A DNA stretch of 55,272 bases. Source: an uncultured Lachnospiraceae bacterium. Its GTDB lineage: Bacteria; Bacillota; Clostridia; Lachnospirales; Lachnospiraceae. Shown here one piece after another: positions 18,350 to 28,029 of the stretch. The position numbers and the translations under genes are program-made. The notes below the pieces were generated by a model. It did not search any database, was not told where the DNA came from, and saw only the letters and a program-made list of their open reading frames with translations. Each line of letters opens with the position of its first letter. Positions within the stretch are counted from its first letter, which is position 1. The stretch is from NCBI GenBank assembly GCA_902476265.1, contig CABSCP010000032.1, positions 1 through 55,272 of the forward strand, given 5' to 3'.

Positions 18350-20902
18350 CTACCCCCTCTTCACCCGAAGCTCAAATATTTGCCCCTCTGAAAGAGGGAA
18401 AGAAAGGCATTGGGGGTCTGCATTGTAAGCGCGGATCTTAAGCGTTACACTGTTGCCGGTATATCCCTTCAGTTTCGCTTTTATGACAGCCTGTTCCCCT
18501 TTTTGCATGCAAAAACTATTCTCCGAAAAATACACATCCGCATCCAGAATATCAATGGTCACATCCTGTGCGAAAGAATCCGCGCTGATCTGTATCTCCA
18601 GCAGATTTTTCCCGATTGTTCTGACAGCAGCCGTCAAAACGGCCTTTTCCATTTTTACCTGATCCCATTCCCCTATTTCGGTCAGATGGAACAGATTCCG
18701 GTAATTGCCTTCTTCCGAAAAAAATTCCGCCTGTATGTAGCAGCGATGCTGAGGCGCCGCCGCCAGCTTTTCCGCCGGTATTGTATACAGACAGACCGCG
18801 CTGTCGCTGTGGATTTCACATGCAGTGCTTTCGCGCCAAACCGTTTCCCCGCCATAGGTTTTCATCGCAACCGTAAGATCGCCCCGGGGCGACCGTTCCG
18901 TCTCATTACAGCCATATACATATAAATTGCCCTCCAGGTCTTCCCTGAACGCCAGTATGATATCCTCATAGGCCCTTCTGGCGTAATAGTAAGCAATTTT
19001 AGGCAGCCTGAAAAAATCTATACATGACATCAGAGAAGGGAACAGCATGTCTTCCCTGTTTGGCGCCACCGGATCGTTAAATTTCCAGTATAAACTTCCT
19101 CCGCAGTGCCATTTCAGAGATCGTAAATATTCAATCCAATATTTGAGTCCCTGCGCATGTGTGAACTGGGAATAATAAATAATCTCGGAAACATCCCCCT
19201 TTTTTTCCACCTCATGCAGCCATTCCAGCTGCCCAAGCCATGGATTTCTTGCAAGATCCAACGCTTCCCTCCGGTAGTTGAAGCGATAGTAGGAAGACTC
19301 CCAGGGCAGGCTGCTGAACCCATACTCACTCATAAAACGCGGTTTCAGTTCCAGGATTTTCTTATAGTAATATTCGTCCCCTTTCCGGAAACGAGTCAAA
19401 TAGAGATGCATATCTCCCTGCTTATCTGAATTGGGGTCATCTCCTCCCTCTTCCTCTTCAAAAGGGCTGCAGGGCGAACTGACGAGAAACGGACGGGAAG
19501 TGTCATTTTGTGTCACGCCGTTTTGGACTGCAATGCGGTTCACCCGGTTTTCCTTAAAGTGATCCAGCATATCGTACCACCTGTACGCTTCGTCCAGTTC
19601 GTTGTCCGCAGACCAGATGACGATACAGGTTCTGTTGATCTCTTTTTTTACAATCTCTGCCGTCTCCTCGTAAACCTCCTGCAGAAATGCCTCATCCTGT
19701 GGAAAAATCCCGCAGGCCAGCATCATGTCCTGAAATATCATGATGCCCTTTTCATCGCAGAGATCCAGAAAATGTTCCGATTCATAAATACCGCCGCCCC
19801 AGATCCTGAGCATGGAAATATTGGAATCTATGATTCTTTCTATATAATAGTCGTATTCCTCTTCCCGGATTTCTCCATATACACAGTTTAACGGCACCCA
19901 GTTTGCCCCTCTGATGAACAGCTTTTTGCCATTGACGGAAAAAAGGAAGCTCCGGCCGCCTTCCTCCTTTTCCTGCAGCAGCTCCACCGTTCTGATACCG
20001 AACCGGAATTGCTTTTCATCCAGAATCACGCCGTCTTGGCACAGGCATATCCTGACCTGATAGAGAAACGGTTCCCCGTATGGCCTGGGCCACCAAAGCC
20101 TGGCCTCTTCCATCAAAAACCGGAATTTCCCGGCTTCCTCAACCGGGACTTCATCCTGAAAAGCGATGCCCTCCTCCCCTGTCATTTCTATCCGTATTTT
20201 TCCGTCCGTCTGCCGCTCCCCATATTCTTCCACCGAACATGCCAGACACAGTTGTGCCTGCCGCCCTTCCAGCTTTTCCGTGGTCAGGCTGATCCTGCCG
20301 AGCGCGGCGCAGTCCCTGCTTTTTAATGTGACAGGCTTCCAAATCCCCGTGGTCAGACAGTGCCCGCAGAAGTCCCATCCCCAGTTCATCTGGGATTTGC
20401 GCAGCAGCATCCTGGTCGTATCCTCCTGCGGATATATCCCTTCTCTTACGGTCCCTTCCGTAAACCCTACCGGAGAAATCACCTGAATTACCAGCCGGTT
20501 TTCCCCTCCGTAATTCAGCAGACCTGTCACGTCAAAGGAATGTTCCAGATACATATTTTTGCACATGCCCAGCAATATTCCGTTCAGCCAGATTTTTGCC
20601 ACGGTGTCGATCCCCTCGAAACAGAGCCGGTTTTCTTTTTCCGAAAGCCTCTTATCTATATAAAATGACCGGTAATAAACCCAGTCCTTTTCTTCAATCC
20701 ATCTTTCCTTATCCAAATCCTTGCCATAATAATAACCGTCAATATATCCATATCTTTTTAATGCCGTTCTCACATCTTCGGGTACCCGGGTATCCATCCA
20801 GCTGTCCGGATAAAAGCCGGCATCCATGACTTCCTCTATGCAAAAAGTCCCATGATCGTAAAATTTCAGTTTATAATTCCCATTCAGCGCAGTTATTGTC
20901 AT
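18350..20902 (-). CDS. Glycoside hydrolase family 2, beta-mannosidase-like
   Basis: The 850-residue protein has a jelly-roll sugar-binding domain (about 5-190), an immunoglobulin-like domain, a TIM barrel (about 300-620) and C-terminal sandwich domains, the plan of GH2 beta-mannosidases. The acid/base is Glu435 in WSADNE and the nucleophile Glu526 in MSEYGFSS. The barrel opens with GANWVPLN, characteristic of the mannosidase branch. No signal peptide is present, so it cleaves imported oligosaccharides in the cytoplasm. The start at 20900-20902 is preferred because AGGAGA lies just before it; the ATG at 20915 would place that site inside the gene. It follows the binding-protein gene and precedes the regulator in one operon. 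Confidence 0.92.
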   Translation of the reverse strand: MTITALNGNYKLKFYDHGTFCIEEVMDAGFYPDSWMDTRVPEDVRTALKRYGYIDGYYYGKDLDKERWIEEKDWVYYRSFYIDKRLSEKENRLCFEGIDTVAKIWLNGILLGMCKNMYLEHSFDVTGLLNYGGENRLVIQVISPVGFTEGTVREGIYPQEDTTRMLLRKSQMNWGWDFCGHCLTTGIWKPVTLKSRDCAALGRISLTTEKLEGRQAQLCLACSVEEYGERQTDGKIRIEMTGEEGIAFQDEVPVEEAGKFRFLMEEARLWWPRPYGEPFLYQVRICLCQDGVILDEKQFRFGIRTVELLQEKEEGGRSFLFSVNGKKLFIRGANWVPLNCVYGEIREEEYDYYIERIIDSNISMLRIWGGGIYESEHFLDLCDEKGIMIFQDMMLACGIFPQDEAFLQEVYEETAEIVKKEINRTCIVIWSADNELDEAYRWYDMLDHFKENRVNRIAVQNGVTQNDTSRPFLVSSPCSPFEEEEGGDDPNSDKQGDMHLYLTRFRKGDEYYYKKILELKPRFMSEYGFSSLPWESSYYRFNYRREALDLARNPWLGQLEWLHEVEKKGDVSEIIYYSQFTHAQGLKYWIEYLRSLKWHCGGSLYWKFNDPVAPNREDMLFPSLMSCIDFFRLPKIAYYYARRAYEDIILAFREDLEGNLYVYGCNETERSPRGDLTVAMKTYGGETVWRESTACEIHSDSAVCLYTIPAEKLAAAPQHRCYIQAEFFSEEGNYRNLFHLTEIGEWDQVKMEKAVLTAAVRTIGKNLLEIQISADSFAQDVTIDILDADVYFSENSFCMQKGEQAVIKAKLKGYTGNSVTLKIRAYNADPQCLSFPLSEGQIFELRVKRG

Positions 20903-20975
20903 AATTTTCTCCTGCATAACCGGGCCGGGAATCCCCGGCCCGCAAGTTCTCCCATCCTGTAAAGGATGACTTCTG

Positions 20976-22508
20976 TTATTTGCCCAAATACTCGTCTACC
21001 TGTCTCTGATATTCTTCCACTACCTTATCGATTCCGGCCGCCTTCATTCTGGCAAGCGCATCTTCATAGCCATCCTCATAGGAAACAAGCCCCAGTTTGA
21101 TGGGATAAATGCTCTGTACCACTTCCGCCTGACAATTTGCATACTCATCCGCAACATTGGCCGGATCAAATGTGAAGTTCAGTACAACGCTGTTCTCTGC
21201 ATCCGGCTTCTCTTCGCCCATAATTTCAATAAATTTATCATAAGTGCCCTTCTGATATCTCTCATATTCCATATTGCCGATCATCCAGTCCGCATTGAAC
21301 TCAAAAGCAGGATCTACTTTACTGTAAAGTTTTTCCCCTTCATCGTTCCAGGTCAGGCCTTCCACCCCATATACCATCAGGTCATAATTCTCCTGAGAGG
21401 AGTACATCCAATCCATAAACTTAACCGCCTCTGCAGGATGTTCGGAAGTTGCGGAAACCGCCGTATCATTCCGGAAAGAATTGGGACGGAACTGCTTTGC
21501 GTCCTGATTCAGATAAATGGTGTCCAATTCTACGCCGGGAATCCTTTCTTTCCAAACTTCTTCCGTATCCCAAAGCTGGCACTGATCCACCCAGATGAAA
21601 TCTCCCGTCAGCATCGTGTTCCAGCTTGACCACCCGGAAGAAAGCACATCTTCAGGAATATATCCTTTTTCATAGAGCTTTCTGAAAAATTCTGCACACT
21701 GTTTAAATTCCTCTGTCTCCATCCAATTCTTTACGTTGCCTTCCTGGTCAATGAAAATCAGGTCTTTCTGAACGGTAAAAGGATAGGTGTCCAGCGTCCG
21801 GAACAGATAGGTAAAGGGTTCTTTAAACATGGGAATCACAACCGGTTTGTTCTCCCCATCCCAGTTCTGTGTAAACACATCACACATATGAAGCAGATCG
21901 TCCATTGTCTGGGGATCTTCCAATCCATACTCCTCCAGTTTTTCCCTTCTTACGGTGATGCAGCAGTTCTGATCCGCTGTTTCACACCAGTTTGCGGGAA
22001 TGGTATAAATTTCTCCGCCGATGGTAGCCGACTCCCACATATAGTCAGGAATCACTCTTTTGAGATTTTCACTGGCATTCACATATTCTGTGATCGGGAC
22101 AATTCCTTCATTGGCAACAAAAGCCGAAAAAGGTTTCTGATCTTCCATCACACAGAGAAGGTCAAATTCTTCGCCGGAAGACAGCATCATATTGAGCTTG
22201 TCCTGGAATACATCCGAGGGAATATACATGATATTCAGCTCCAGACCTGTGCCGTCCGCCTCCAGTTTTTCGTTGATCGCCCGGACCAGTTCCGCATTGT
22301 GATCCACCTCAGTGCCCGGACGCAGGTATGTGATTACGGTCTTTTCCCCTGTCTCCCGGGGTTCGGAATCCTTTTCTTTGGCAGCCCCTGTTTCCTGTAC
22401 TGCAGCGCTCTGCTCTACCGGCTCCTTTTCCTCTGCTGTGCTGCCGCAGCCTGCAAACAAAGCGGCCGTCATACATGCACATAACATCATTGCTAACGCT
22501 TTTTTCAT
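20976..22508 (-). CDS. Sugar ABC transporter substrate-binding lipoprotein
   Basis: A 510-residue LplA/LipO-type lipoprotein with a signal peptide and a lipobox ending at Cys21 (LFAGC), then a Glu-rich linker and a two-lobed binding domain. The C-terminal stretch KLGLVSYEDGYEDALARMKA is homologous in feel to the tail of the binding protein at 2711-4261, so the two are paralogues serving different ligands. The start at 22506-22508 follows TGGAGGAAA; the longer frame to 22610 lies in a linker after the permease gene and lacks support. With the two permeases upstream it imports the substrate of the GH2 enzyme, probably a mannose-containing oligosaccharide. No ATPase gene is present. Confidence 0.93.
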   Translation of the reverse strand: MKKALAMMLCACMTAALFAGCGSTAEEKEPVEQSAAVQETGAAKEKDSEPRETGEKTVITYLRPGTEVDHNAELVRAINEKLEADGTGLELNIMYIPSDVFQDKLNMMLSSGEEFDLLCVMEDQKPFSAFVANEGIVPITEYVNASENLKRVIPDYMWESATIGGEIYTIPANWCETADQNCCITVRREKLEEYGLEDPQTMDDLLHMCDVFTQNWDGENKPVVIPMFKEPFTYLFRTLDTYPFTVQKDLIFIDQEGNVKNWMETEEFKQCAEFFRKLYEKGYIPEDVLSSGWSSWNTMLTGDFIWVDQCQLWDTEEVWKERIPGVELDTIYLNQDAKQFRPNSFRNDTAVSATSEHPAEAVKFMDWMYSSQENYDLMVYGVEGLTWNDEGEKLYSKVDPAFEFNADWMIGNMEYERYQKGTYDKFIEIMGEEKPDAENSVVLNFTFDPANVADEYANCQAEVVQSIYPIKLGLVSYEDGYEDALARMKAAGIDKVVEEYQRQVDEYLGK

Positions 22509-22596
22509 TTTTCCTCCATTCCTGCGGCTTTTTGCCGCATCCCTTTTCCTGTACCCACTTGTTTTGTTTCTTCCTGTGAAATTTACCTTCTCTTCT

Positions 22597-23472
22597 TTAT
22601 CCTTTAACACCTCCTATTACAAGTCCCTTCACGATATATTTTTGCAGAAACGGATACAACAGAATAATCGGCCCTATGGTGACCACAGCCGTGGCCATCT
22701 GCAGTGATTCGGTGGGCGTGAAGCCCCCTCCGGCCACGCCGGCGCTCTGCAGATTCCTCATAAAATTCAAGTCTGATTTTAATTTCATCAAATAATACTG
22801 TATCGGATAATACTTGGCATCGGAAACCAGCATGATGGAATTCCACCAGTCGTTCCAGTATCCGATCCCGTAAAACAGCCCTACAGTTGCCAGGATCGGC
22901 TTACACAGCGGGAAATAGATCCGAAATGCCACTTGTCCGTCATTCGCCCCATCCAGCTTTGCCGATTCCATGAGGGAGGGCGGGATTTCGCTCATATAAT
23001 TTCTCACCAGAAACAGATTAAAGGGACTGAAAATCAGGTTGGGGATCAGAAGCGCAAGATAATTCTCTGATAACCCCACCTTTTTGCAGATCATATACCA
23101 GGGGACCATACCGCCGTTAAAAACCATCGTCACAAAAAAGAACATCGCAATCCCATTCCGGTACTTCACGGAAGGATTGGCCAGCGAATAGGAAGCCATG
23201 GCTGTGACCACTACCGCAAGAATCGTACCCACCACTGTAACAAAAATGGAATTGCCATAACATCTGAGCACCATCGCCCCGTTTTCAAACAACATTTTGT
23301 AGGCGTCCAGCGCCCATTCCTGAGGGAAAAAGGAATAGCCGTTTTTGACAATGGAGGACTCTTTTGTAAAGGAAACAATAAAAATCAGCAGAAGGGGCAA
23401 TACACAAAAAGCTGCTGTCAATGCGGTAATCAGATAAATCAGTACCTTCCCTGTCGTCACTTTCCTTTTCAT
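22597..23472 (-). CDS. Carbohydrate ABC transporter permease (LplC type)
   Basis: The 291-residue, six-segment permease has an EAA loop (PSLMESAKLDGANDGQVAFR) and ends YIVKGLVIGGVKG like the LplC-type subunit of the first locus. Its ATG overlaps the stop of the LplB-type gene by one base (TGATG), so translation is likely coupled. It works with that subunit and the lipoprotein encoded 88 bp downstream. Confidence 0.93.
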   Translation of the reverse strand: MKRKVTTGKVLIYLITALTAAFCVLPLLLIFIVSFTKESSIVKNGYSFFPQEWALDAYKMLFENGAMVLRCYGNSIFVTVVGTILAVVVTAMASYSLANPSVKYRNGIAMFFFVTMVFNGGMVPWYMICKKVGLSENYLALLIPNLIFSPFNLFLVRNYMSEIPPSLMESAKLDGANDGQVAFRIYFPLCKPILATVGLFYGIGYWNDWWNSIMLVSDAKYYPIQYYLMKLKSDLNFMRNLQSAGVAGGGFTPTESLQMATAVVTIGPIILLYPFLQKYIVKGLVIGGVKG

Positions 23473-24407
23473 CAGAATAATGCCCCCTCTTTAAACTTCT
23501 TTTTCGCGATGTAATTAGATCCCCATACGCAGATGAATCCCATAACCGCCTGGAAAAGGCTGATCGCCATCGCCTGTGAGGGATTTCCCGTTGTGCGCAG
23601 GGTCCGGAAAACATAGGTGTCTATGACGTCCGTCCTGTGATAAAGTACGCCGTTGTCTCCGACCAGCGCATATATCATTCCGAAATCCCCGTAAAAGACT
23701 TTGCCTATGGACATAATTCCCAGCATGATGACCGTGGGCATCAGCATGGGAATGGTGATTCTTTGACACATCTGCCACCGGCTGGCGCCGTCCACCGCCG
23801 CCGCATCGTAAAGCTCTTCATCAAACCCCGTGATCGTCGCAAGATAGATCACCATGTTCATTCCCAGATCTTTCCAAACTTTTAAAATAACCAGTATGAC
23901 GGTCCAGTATTTGGGTTCATTATAAAAGTTGATCGTCTGCCCTCCCAACAGTGCGATCATATGGTTCAGAAGCCCATATTTACTGCCTATGATCCCATAA
24001 AGTATGTAATTCACAATAATCCAGGAAAGGAAATAAGGGAGCAGGTAAGTCGACTGGGCTATTTTCTTAAAATATTTGCTTTTTATTTCATTTATCATAA
24101 TCGCCAGCGTTACCGCCGCTGTGATTGTAAAAAGCAGAAAAAGCAGATTTAATTTCACCGTATTCCCGATGATCAGTCCGGCATCCTGGGATTTGAAGAA
24201 AAACCGAAAGTTCTTTAAGCCCACCCACTTACTGCCGAAAATCCCTTTTTTAAAGCTGAACTTTTCAAAGGCGATCAGCATATAGGGAATCGAGCAATAA
24301 CCGAAAATAAAAGTATATAAAGCCGCCGGGATCAGCATCAGATAGGAAACCTTATTTCTGCTGACATCCGTTATGAAATTGTACTTTTTCCCTTTTTCTT
24401 TTGCCAT
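23472..24407 (-). CDS. Carbohydrate ABC transporter permease (LplB type)
   Basis: The 311-residue permease has six hydrophobic segments, an EAA loop (EELYDAAAVDGASRWQMCQR), and the C-terminal NYIAKKKFKEGALF end of LplB-type subunits. It is the first gene of the second glycan operon and has GAGGGAGAG before its ATG. The operon promoter should lie in the AT-rich stretch upstream; a TTGACA occurs on the minus strand at 24476-24481, but I could not find a -10 at proper spacing. Confidence 0.93.
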   Translation of the reverse strand: MAKEKGKKYNFITDVSRNKVSYLMLIPAALYTFIFGYCSIPYMLIAFEKFSFKKGIFGSKWVGLKNFRFFFKSQDAGLIIGNTVKLNLLFLLFTITAAVTLAIMINEIKSKYFKKIAQSTYLLPYFLSWIIVNYILYGIIGSKYGLLNHMIALLGGQTINFYNEPKYWTVILVILKVWKDLGMNMVIYLATITGFDEELYDAAAVDGASRWQMCQRITIPMLMPTVIMLGIMSIGKVFYGDFGMIYALVGDNGVLYHRTDVIDTYVFRTLRTTGNPSQAMAISLFQAVMGFICVWGSNYIAKKKFKEGALF

Positions 24408-24713
24408 GTTCTCTCTCCCTCTGATCTTCTTTATATCCGATATAACATATTACATTGATCATGTCCGCTTTGAAGTGTCAAAAATTTCATCTTCTTTTTG
24501 CGGTTTATTATGCATTTTGGCGTTTTATTCCTTTATTTTGGAGATTAGAAGTTATGATTATATGGATATATTATCCTTATATTTCTGTTATTTCAAGTTA
24601 TTTTTTGGATATTTCTAATTATATACTCTTTATACCATTTAATGCCTTGCGGCGGGTCGTGCCAGCGGCACTTTCCATTCCGCCGCAGTGCGATCCGTCG
24701 GAGACTATCGTAC
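24408..24713. other. Intergenic region with a GC-rich stem-loop
   Basis: No gene is seen here. Most of it is AT-rich and should hold the promoter of the second glycan operon. At 24648-24687 TGCGGCGG pairs with CCGCCGCA and an inner GTGCC pairs with GGCAC, giving a compact GC-rich stem-loop unlike its surroundings. I do not recognise it. Confidence 0.4.
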
Positions 24714-24760
24714 GAAAAAAGCCATGTGTCAGACTTTTCCCCAAAGTCCTTCACATGGCT
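24714..24760 (-). terminator. Terminator after tadA
   Basis: AGCCATGTG (24720-24728) and CACATGGCT (24752-24760) form a perfect 9-bp stem, extended by an inner GACTTT/AAAGTC pairing. On the minus strand the stem is followed by TTTTTT, so it terminates the tadA transcript. Confidence 0.9.
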
Positions 24761-24818
24761 TAACATGATACGGTTCTTCAAAACCGCGTTCCCTATTTTC
24801 ATTGCGCCAGGCAAACGC

Positions 24819-25379
24819 TCAATGCTTCAACCGCTGCCGGAGCCCTTTAAAAAAATTCTTCAGCATCTGGCTGCACTCCTCTTCCATCACTCCCCTGAAA
24901 ATGCGGACCTGATGGTTAAAGGCCGGCTCCTCCAGCAGATTATAAACGGAACCGGCACATCCCGCTTTCGGATTCATGCAGCCGATGATCACCTCCGGCA
25001 CCCGGGCCTGCACAATGGCCCCGGCGCACATCTGGCACGGTTCCAGCGTCACATACAGGGTGCAGTCCTCCAGCCGCCAGTCCCCCAGCGCCTTGCTGGC
25101 TTTTTTAATTGCGGTGATCTCCGCGTGGGACAGGGTGCTCTTATCCGTATTGCGGCGGTTATAGCCCCGCCCGATTATTTTGCCATCATGTACGATCACA
25201 CAGCCGATGGGCACCTCTCCCAGCGCTGCTGCCTTCTTCGCCTGTCGCATCGCCTCCCGCATATATTTTTCATGGATATCCCTCTTATTCTCCTGCTCCA
25301 GGAGCCACTTCTTTCTTTCCGCTTCTTTTGAAGCCTGCCGCGCGGCCTCCTTTTCTTCCTCTGTCCTGATTCTCGCCAT
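24819..25379 (-). CDS. tadA: tRNA-specific adenosine deaminase
   Basis: The 186-residue protein is a zinc deaminase with H85-A-E87 and P-C115-x2-C118, the zinc-binding and proton-shuttling residues of TadA. It converts adenosine to inosine at the wobble position of tRNA-Arg(ACG). The flanking sequence (GEVPIGCVIVHDGKIIGRGYN, read in parts) is very typical. An unusual charged N-terminal extension of about 36 residues precedes the usual start around EKYMREAM. The ATG at 25377-25379 has AGGAG 10 bp upstream; a GTG three codons earlier is too close to it. The gene is divergent from the NrdG-like gene and ends at a strong terminator. Confidence 0.93.
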   Translation of the reverse strand: MARIRTEEEKEAARQASKEAERKKWLLEQENKRDIHEKYMREAMRQAKKAAALGEVPIGCVIVHDGKIIGRGYNRRNTDKSTLSHAEITAIKKASKALGDWRLEDCTLYVTLEPCQMCAGAIVQARVPEVIIGCMNPKAGCAGSVYNLLEEPAFNHQVRIFRGVMEEECSQMLKNFFKGLRQRLKH

Positions 25380-25435
25380 ATTCTGCACAACTCCTGTTTA
25401 TTTTTTCATAATTTTCTCCGAAAGGCACACGCCTA

Positions 25436-25580
25436 TTGCCACCCGTCTCTAATGTGTTACAATAGAAATTAGATCTATCGTTCCCCCACGGAAAGCGGAC
25501 TTTACGGGAACCGGTCCCGTCCGCTATCTTACCCTCAGTATACAAGGAGACACATACAGCATAACAGGAGATTGGTTTTT
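25436..25580 (+). promoter_or_regulatory. Promoter and structured leader of the NrdG-like gene
   Basis: TTGCCA (25436-25441) and TACAAT (25458-25463) are 16 bp apart on the plus strand. The leader of about 110 nt contains AGCGGAC (25494-25500) pairing with GTCCGCT (25519-25525), with an inner CGGGA/TCCCG. I do not recognise it as a known riboswitch. The AGGAG ribosome site lies at 25566-25570. Confidence 0.6.
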
Positions 25581-26276
25581 ATGCAAATATATGGTTTTAA
25601 CAAAACAACTTTACTGGACTATCCGGAACACGTGGCCTGTACGCTTTTTACAGGCGGCTGCAATTTCCGCTGCCCTTTCTGTCAGAACGGCGGCCTTGTA
25701 ACGGATGTGAGCGGCCAGCTGCCCATTCCCATGGACGAAATTTTTTCCACTTTAAAAAAGCGCAAGGGTATATTGAGCGGCGTATGCGTCACCGGCGGGG
25801 AACCTACCCTTCATCCGGATCTGCCCGATTTTCTCCGGGAAATCAAGGAACTCGGCTATCTGGTGAAGCTGGATACCAACGGTTACCGTCCGGACGTCAT
25901 CGCTACCCTTGACCGCCAAAATCTCATTGACTATATCGCCATGGACATTAAGTCTTCCCCGGAACACTATAGTCAGGCGGCCGGCGTCCCCGGACTGGAC
26001 ATGGACCGGATCAAAGAATCCGTTTCCTACATCCGCAGCAGCGGCCTTCCTTATGAGTTCAGGACAACCGTGGTGCGGGAGCTGCATTGCGCCCGGGACT
26101 TCGTTTCCATCGGAAAATGGCTGGAAGGCTGCCGGGCCTATTTTCTGCAGTCTTATCGGGATAGCGACGGCGTGCTCTGCCCCGGCTGCACGGCCTGCAC
26201 CAAAGAGGAACTGGAAGACTTTCTTGACCTGCTGCTGCCCCGGATTCCCAATGCAGCGCTTCGGGGCGTGGACTGA
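25581..26276 (+). CDS. Anaerobic ribonucleotide reductase activase-like radical SAM protein (NrdG2 type)
   Basis: The 231-residue protein has the radical SAM motif C27-x3-C31-x2-C34 (CNFRCPFC), the GGE motif (VTGGEPTLH) that contacts the SAM amino group, and a C-terminal Cys pair (CPGCTAC). The start IYGFNKTTLLDYPEH and length match the NrdG2-type family annotated as activating proteins of the anaerobic class III reductase. No nrdD gene is adjacent, so the partner is not shown here and another glycyl radical enzyme is possible. The ATG at 25581-25583 follows AGGAG with 10 bp spacing; the open frame begins nine bases earlier at a TTG. Confidence 0.88.
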   Translation: MQIYGFNKTTLLDYPEHVACTLFTGGCNFRCPFCQNGGLVTDVSGQLPIPMDEIFSTLKKRKGILSGVCVTGGEPTLHPDLPDFLREIKELGYLVKLDTNGYRPDVIATLDRQNLIDYIAMDIKSSPEHYSQAAGVPGLDMDRIKESVSYIRSSGLPYEFRTTVVRELHCARDFVSIGKWLEGCRAYFLQSYRDSDGVLCPGCTACTKEELEDFLDLLLPRIPNAALRGVD

Positions 26277-26303
26277 TAACTGTTTGATAAAGGGAGGTAC
26301 GAA

Positions 26304-27125
26304 ATGAAAAACGATGTGGTTAATTATTATGAAAACTATCGGGAATAAGACAGAATTACGACAAATAATGCCAGAAGAATAGAATTTCTTACTACAGTTA
26401 ATAAATTAGATAATATGCTTAAAGGAAAATTGAATATTTTAGACTGTGCAGCAGGTACGGGCGCATATGCATTCTATTTGGCAAAAAAGGGCCACAGATT
26501 GACAGCGACAGATATCACGCCCAGACATATCGCAATCATAAATGAAAAATTAAAAGAAAAATCATATTCAATGGATACAAGTGTTTTGGATGCAACAGAT
26601 ATGAGTTGTTTTTCTAACGGAATATTTGATGTCGTTATGAATATGGGACCTTTTTATCATTTGACTGATGCGAAGCAGAGAATGAAGTGTTTTGAAGAAT
26701 CCATAAGAGTGTTGAAGCGGGGCGGATACCTTATTACTGCATATATTCCACGGTTATATCTCAATCAAATGATTGCAATGTCAGATGATAAGTATTTGGA
26801 CAGAGAACTTCTGAATCAGATTAAAGAAACCGGTGTGCTATTGCACGATGATCCGAAATGTTTCTGGACTGATACCTATTATTCGTCATATGAGGAAATG
26901 CAGGCGTTATATAAAAAGTATGATTTGGAAATAATAGACCATTTTGCACAGGATGGGCTTTCCCCGCTGTTTCATGACAAAGTAGACAGCTGGGATGACA
27001 GGCAATTTGACACCTGGTTTCATTATCATTTAAGTGTTTGTTCAGAAAAATCTATAATAGATATGAGTAATCATGTAATCATCGTAGGAAGAAAGAACCA
27101 GGCCGCCTCCGCTCTTGAGAACTGA
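26304..27125 (+). pseudogene. Class I SAM-dependent methyltransferase gene with in-frame ochre stop
   Basis: A strong AGGGAGG ribosome site precedes the ATG at 26304. The frame reads 14 codons, ending CGG GAA, then TAA at 26346-26348, and continues open without a shift to 27125. The full frame would make about 272 residues. Motif I (LDCAAGTGAYA), the acidic end of strand 2 (ATDITP) and the NMGPFYHLTD region are intact, as in small-molecule class I methyltransferases. A GAA to TAA change explains the stop. Reinitiation at the ATG at 26415 would give a 236-residue protein that still has motif I, so residual function is possible. AT-rich composition differs from the upstream gene and suggests transfer. 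Confidence 0.75.
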
Positions 27126-27287
27126 AAACCGGAAATTATGGATTATGGTTATCAAGTCGGGAAAATATCTATGAAAGAGCAGACGGTAATCTTTCATAAA
27201 TCAGAATGCTGAAGCACGGTTTTTGGACGACAATAGAAACACCCGGCAAATCAGGCGTCGTATGATTGATAAAGGAGGGGAACAAGA

Positions 27288-27721
27288 ATGGAGGATGGAA
27301 TATCGCTTGGCAAGGGTCTGCTGTGGGTACTCATCTGATTTGGTTTTATGCTGTTATATACTGCCCTTGAGCGAGTGAGGAAAGTTACCGGCAAACCCTT
27401 CAAGCTTTGAGCGAAGCGCCGGTGGTCAGCTTTTTTCAAATTTGTATTCTCGCCCCGATGATAGAAGAAATTCTGATGAGAGTTTTTTTGCTCGGCGGTC
27501 TATCGATAAACTACGGAAAGGTAACCGCTTTAATGGTATCTGCCTTCCTGTTCGCATTGCTTCACTTCAACATGGTACAAACGCTTTCGGCGTTTATATG
27601 CGGTATCGTGCTGGGCTTACTTTACTTACATACAGGTTCCTTATTCTGCTGCATTTTAGCCCATATCGGATACAATCTGATTTCTTACATCACAATAATT
27701 CTGCCGCTGTATGGTAAATAG
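27288..27721 (+). pseudogene. Decayed CPBP-family intramembrane protease gene
   Basis: An AAAGGAGGGG site precedes an ATG at 27288 that opens a short membrane-like stretch (WVLI, stop, FGFMLLYTA) broken by TGA at 27336-27338. In another frame, from about 27407, an open stretch encodes the core of a CPBP (Abi) protease: MIEEILMRVFLL with the Glu-Glu-x3-Arg motif, FALLHF, and the final HIGYN. The middle of a normal protein (about 100 residues) is missing. I read this as an internal deletion plus point decay. The C-terminal part retains all three motifs but lacks its first membrane helices. Confidence 0.65.
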
Positions 27722-27824
27722 CGGACAGCTAAAATGCCGCTGAGAAAGCAGTTTCCGCAAAGTGCCATATCCTGCAGGTGTTGAATGCAAGGATTATTCG
27801 GGAAAAAATTGTGGAGGAATAAAA

Positions 27825-27989
27825 ATGGAAAAAATAATCAGTACTTTTATCGGTATCATACTCATAATAAAAGGAATATCATGGATAAAAACCGGAAAGT
27901 TATTTAACAAAACAAACTATATTTTGGGTATCCTATCTTTCATCGTAGGGATTTTAATCATAGGCTATTCCCTGTTTCGCTTTTTATAA
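27825..27989 (+). CDS. Small membrane protein, 54 residues
   Basis: An ideal GGAGG ribosome site precedes the ATG at 27825. The product is two hydrophobic segments (about 5-22 and 31-51) joined by a short basic turn, KTGKLFNKTN. I do not recognise the family. It sits in a zone of decayed acquired genes and may be a leftover passenger; alternatively it could be a small membrane-acting peptide. Confidence 0.55.
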   Translation: MEKIISTFIGIILIIKGISWIKTGKLFNKTNYILGILSFIVGILIIGYSLFRFL

Positions 27990-28029
27990 CCCACGGATCT
28001 CAGCCGTTGTCCGGCGGCCTGCAGCTCCC

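Noticed and set aside
24455..24481. Consensus promoter for the second glycan operon
   Set aside because: TTGACA is present, but the only good -10 is 21 bp away, too far for a normal promoter.
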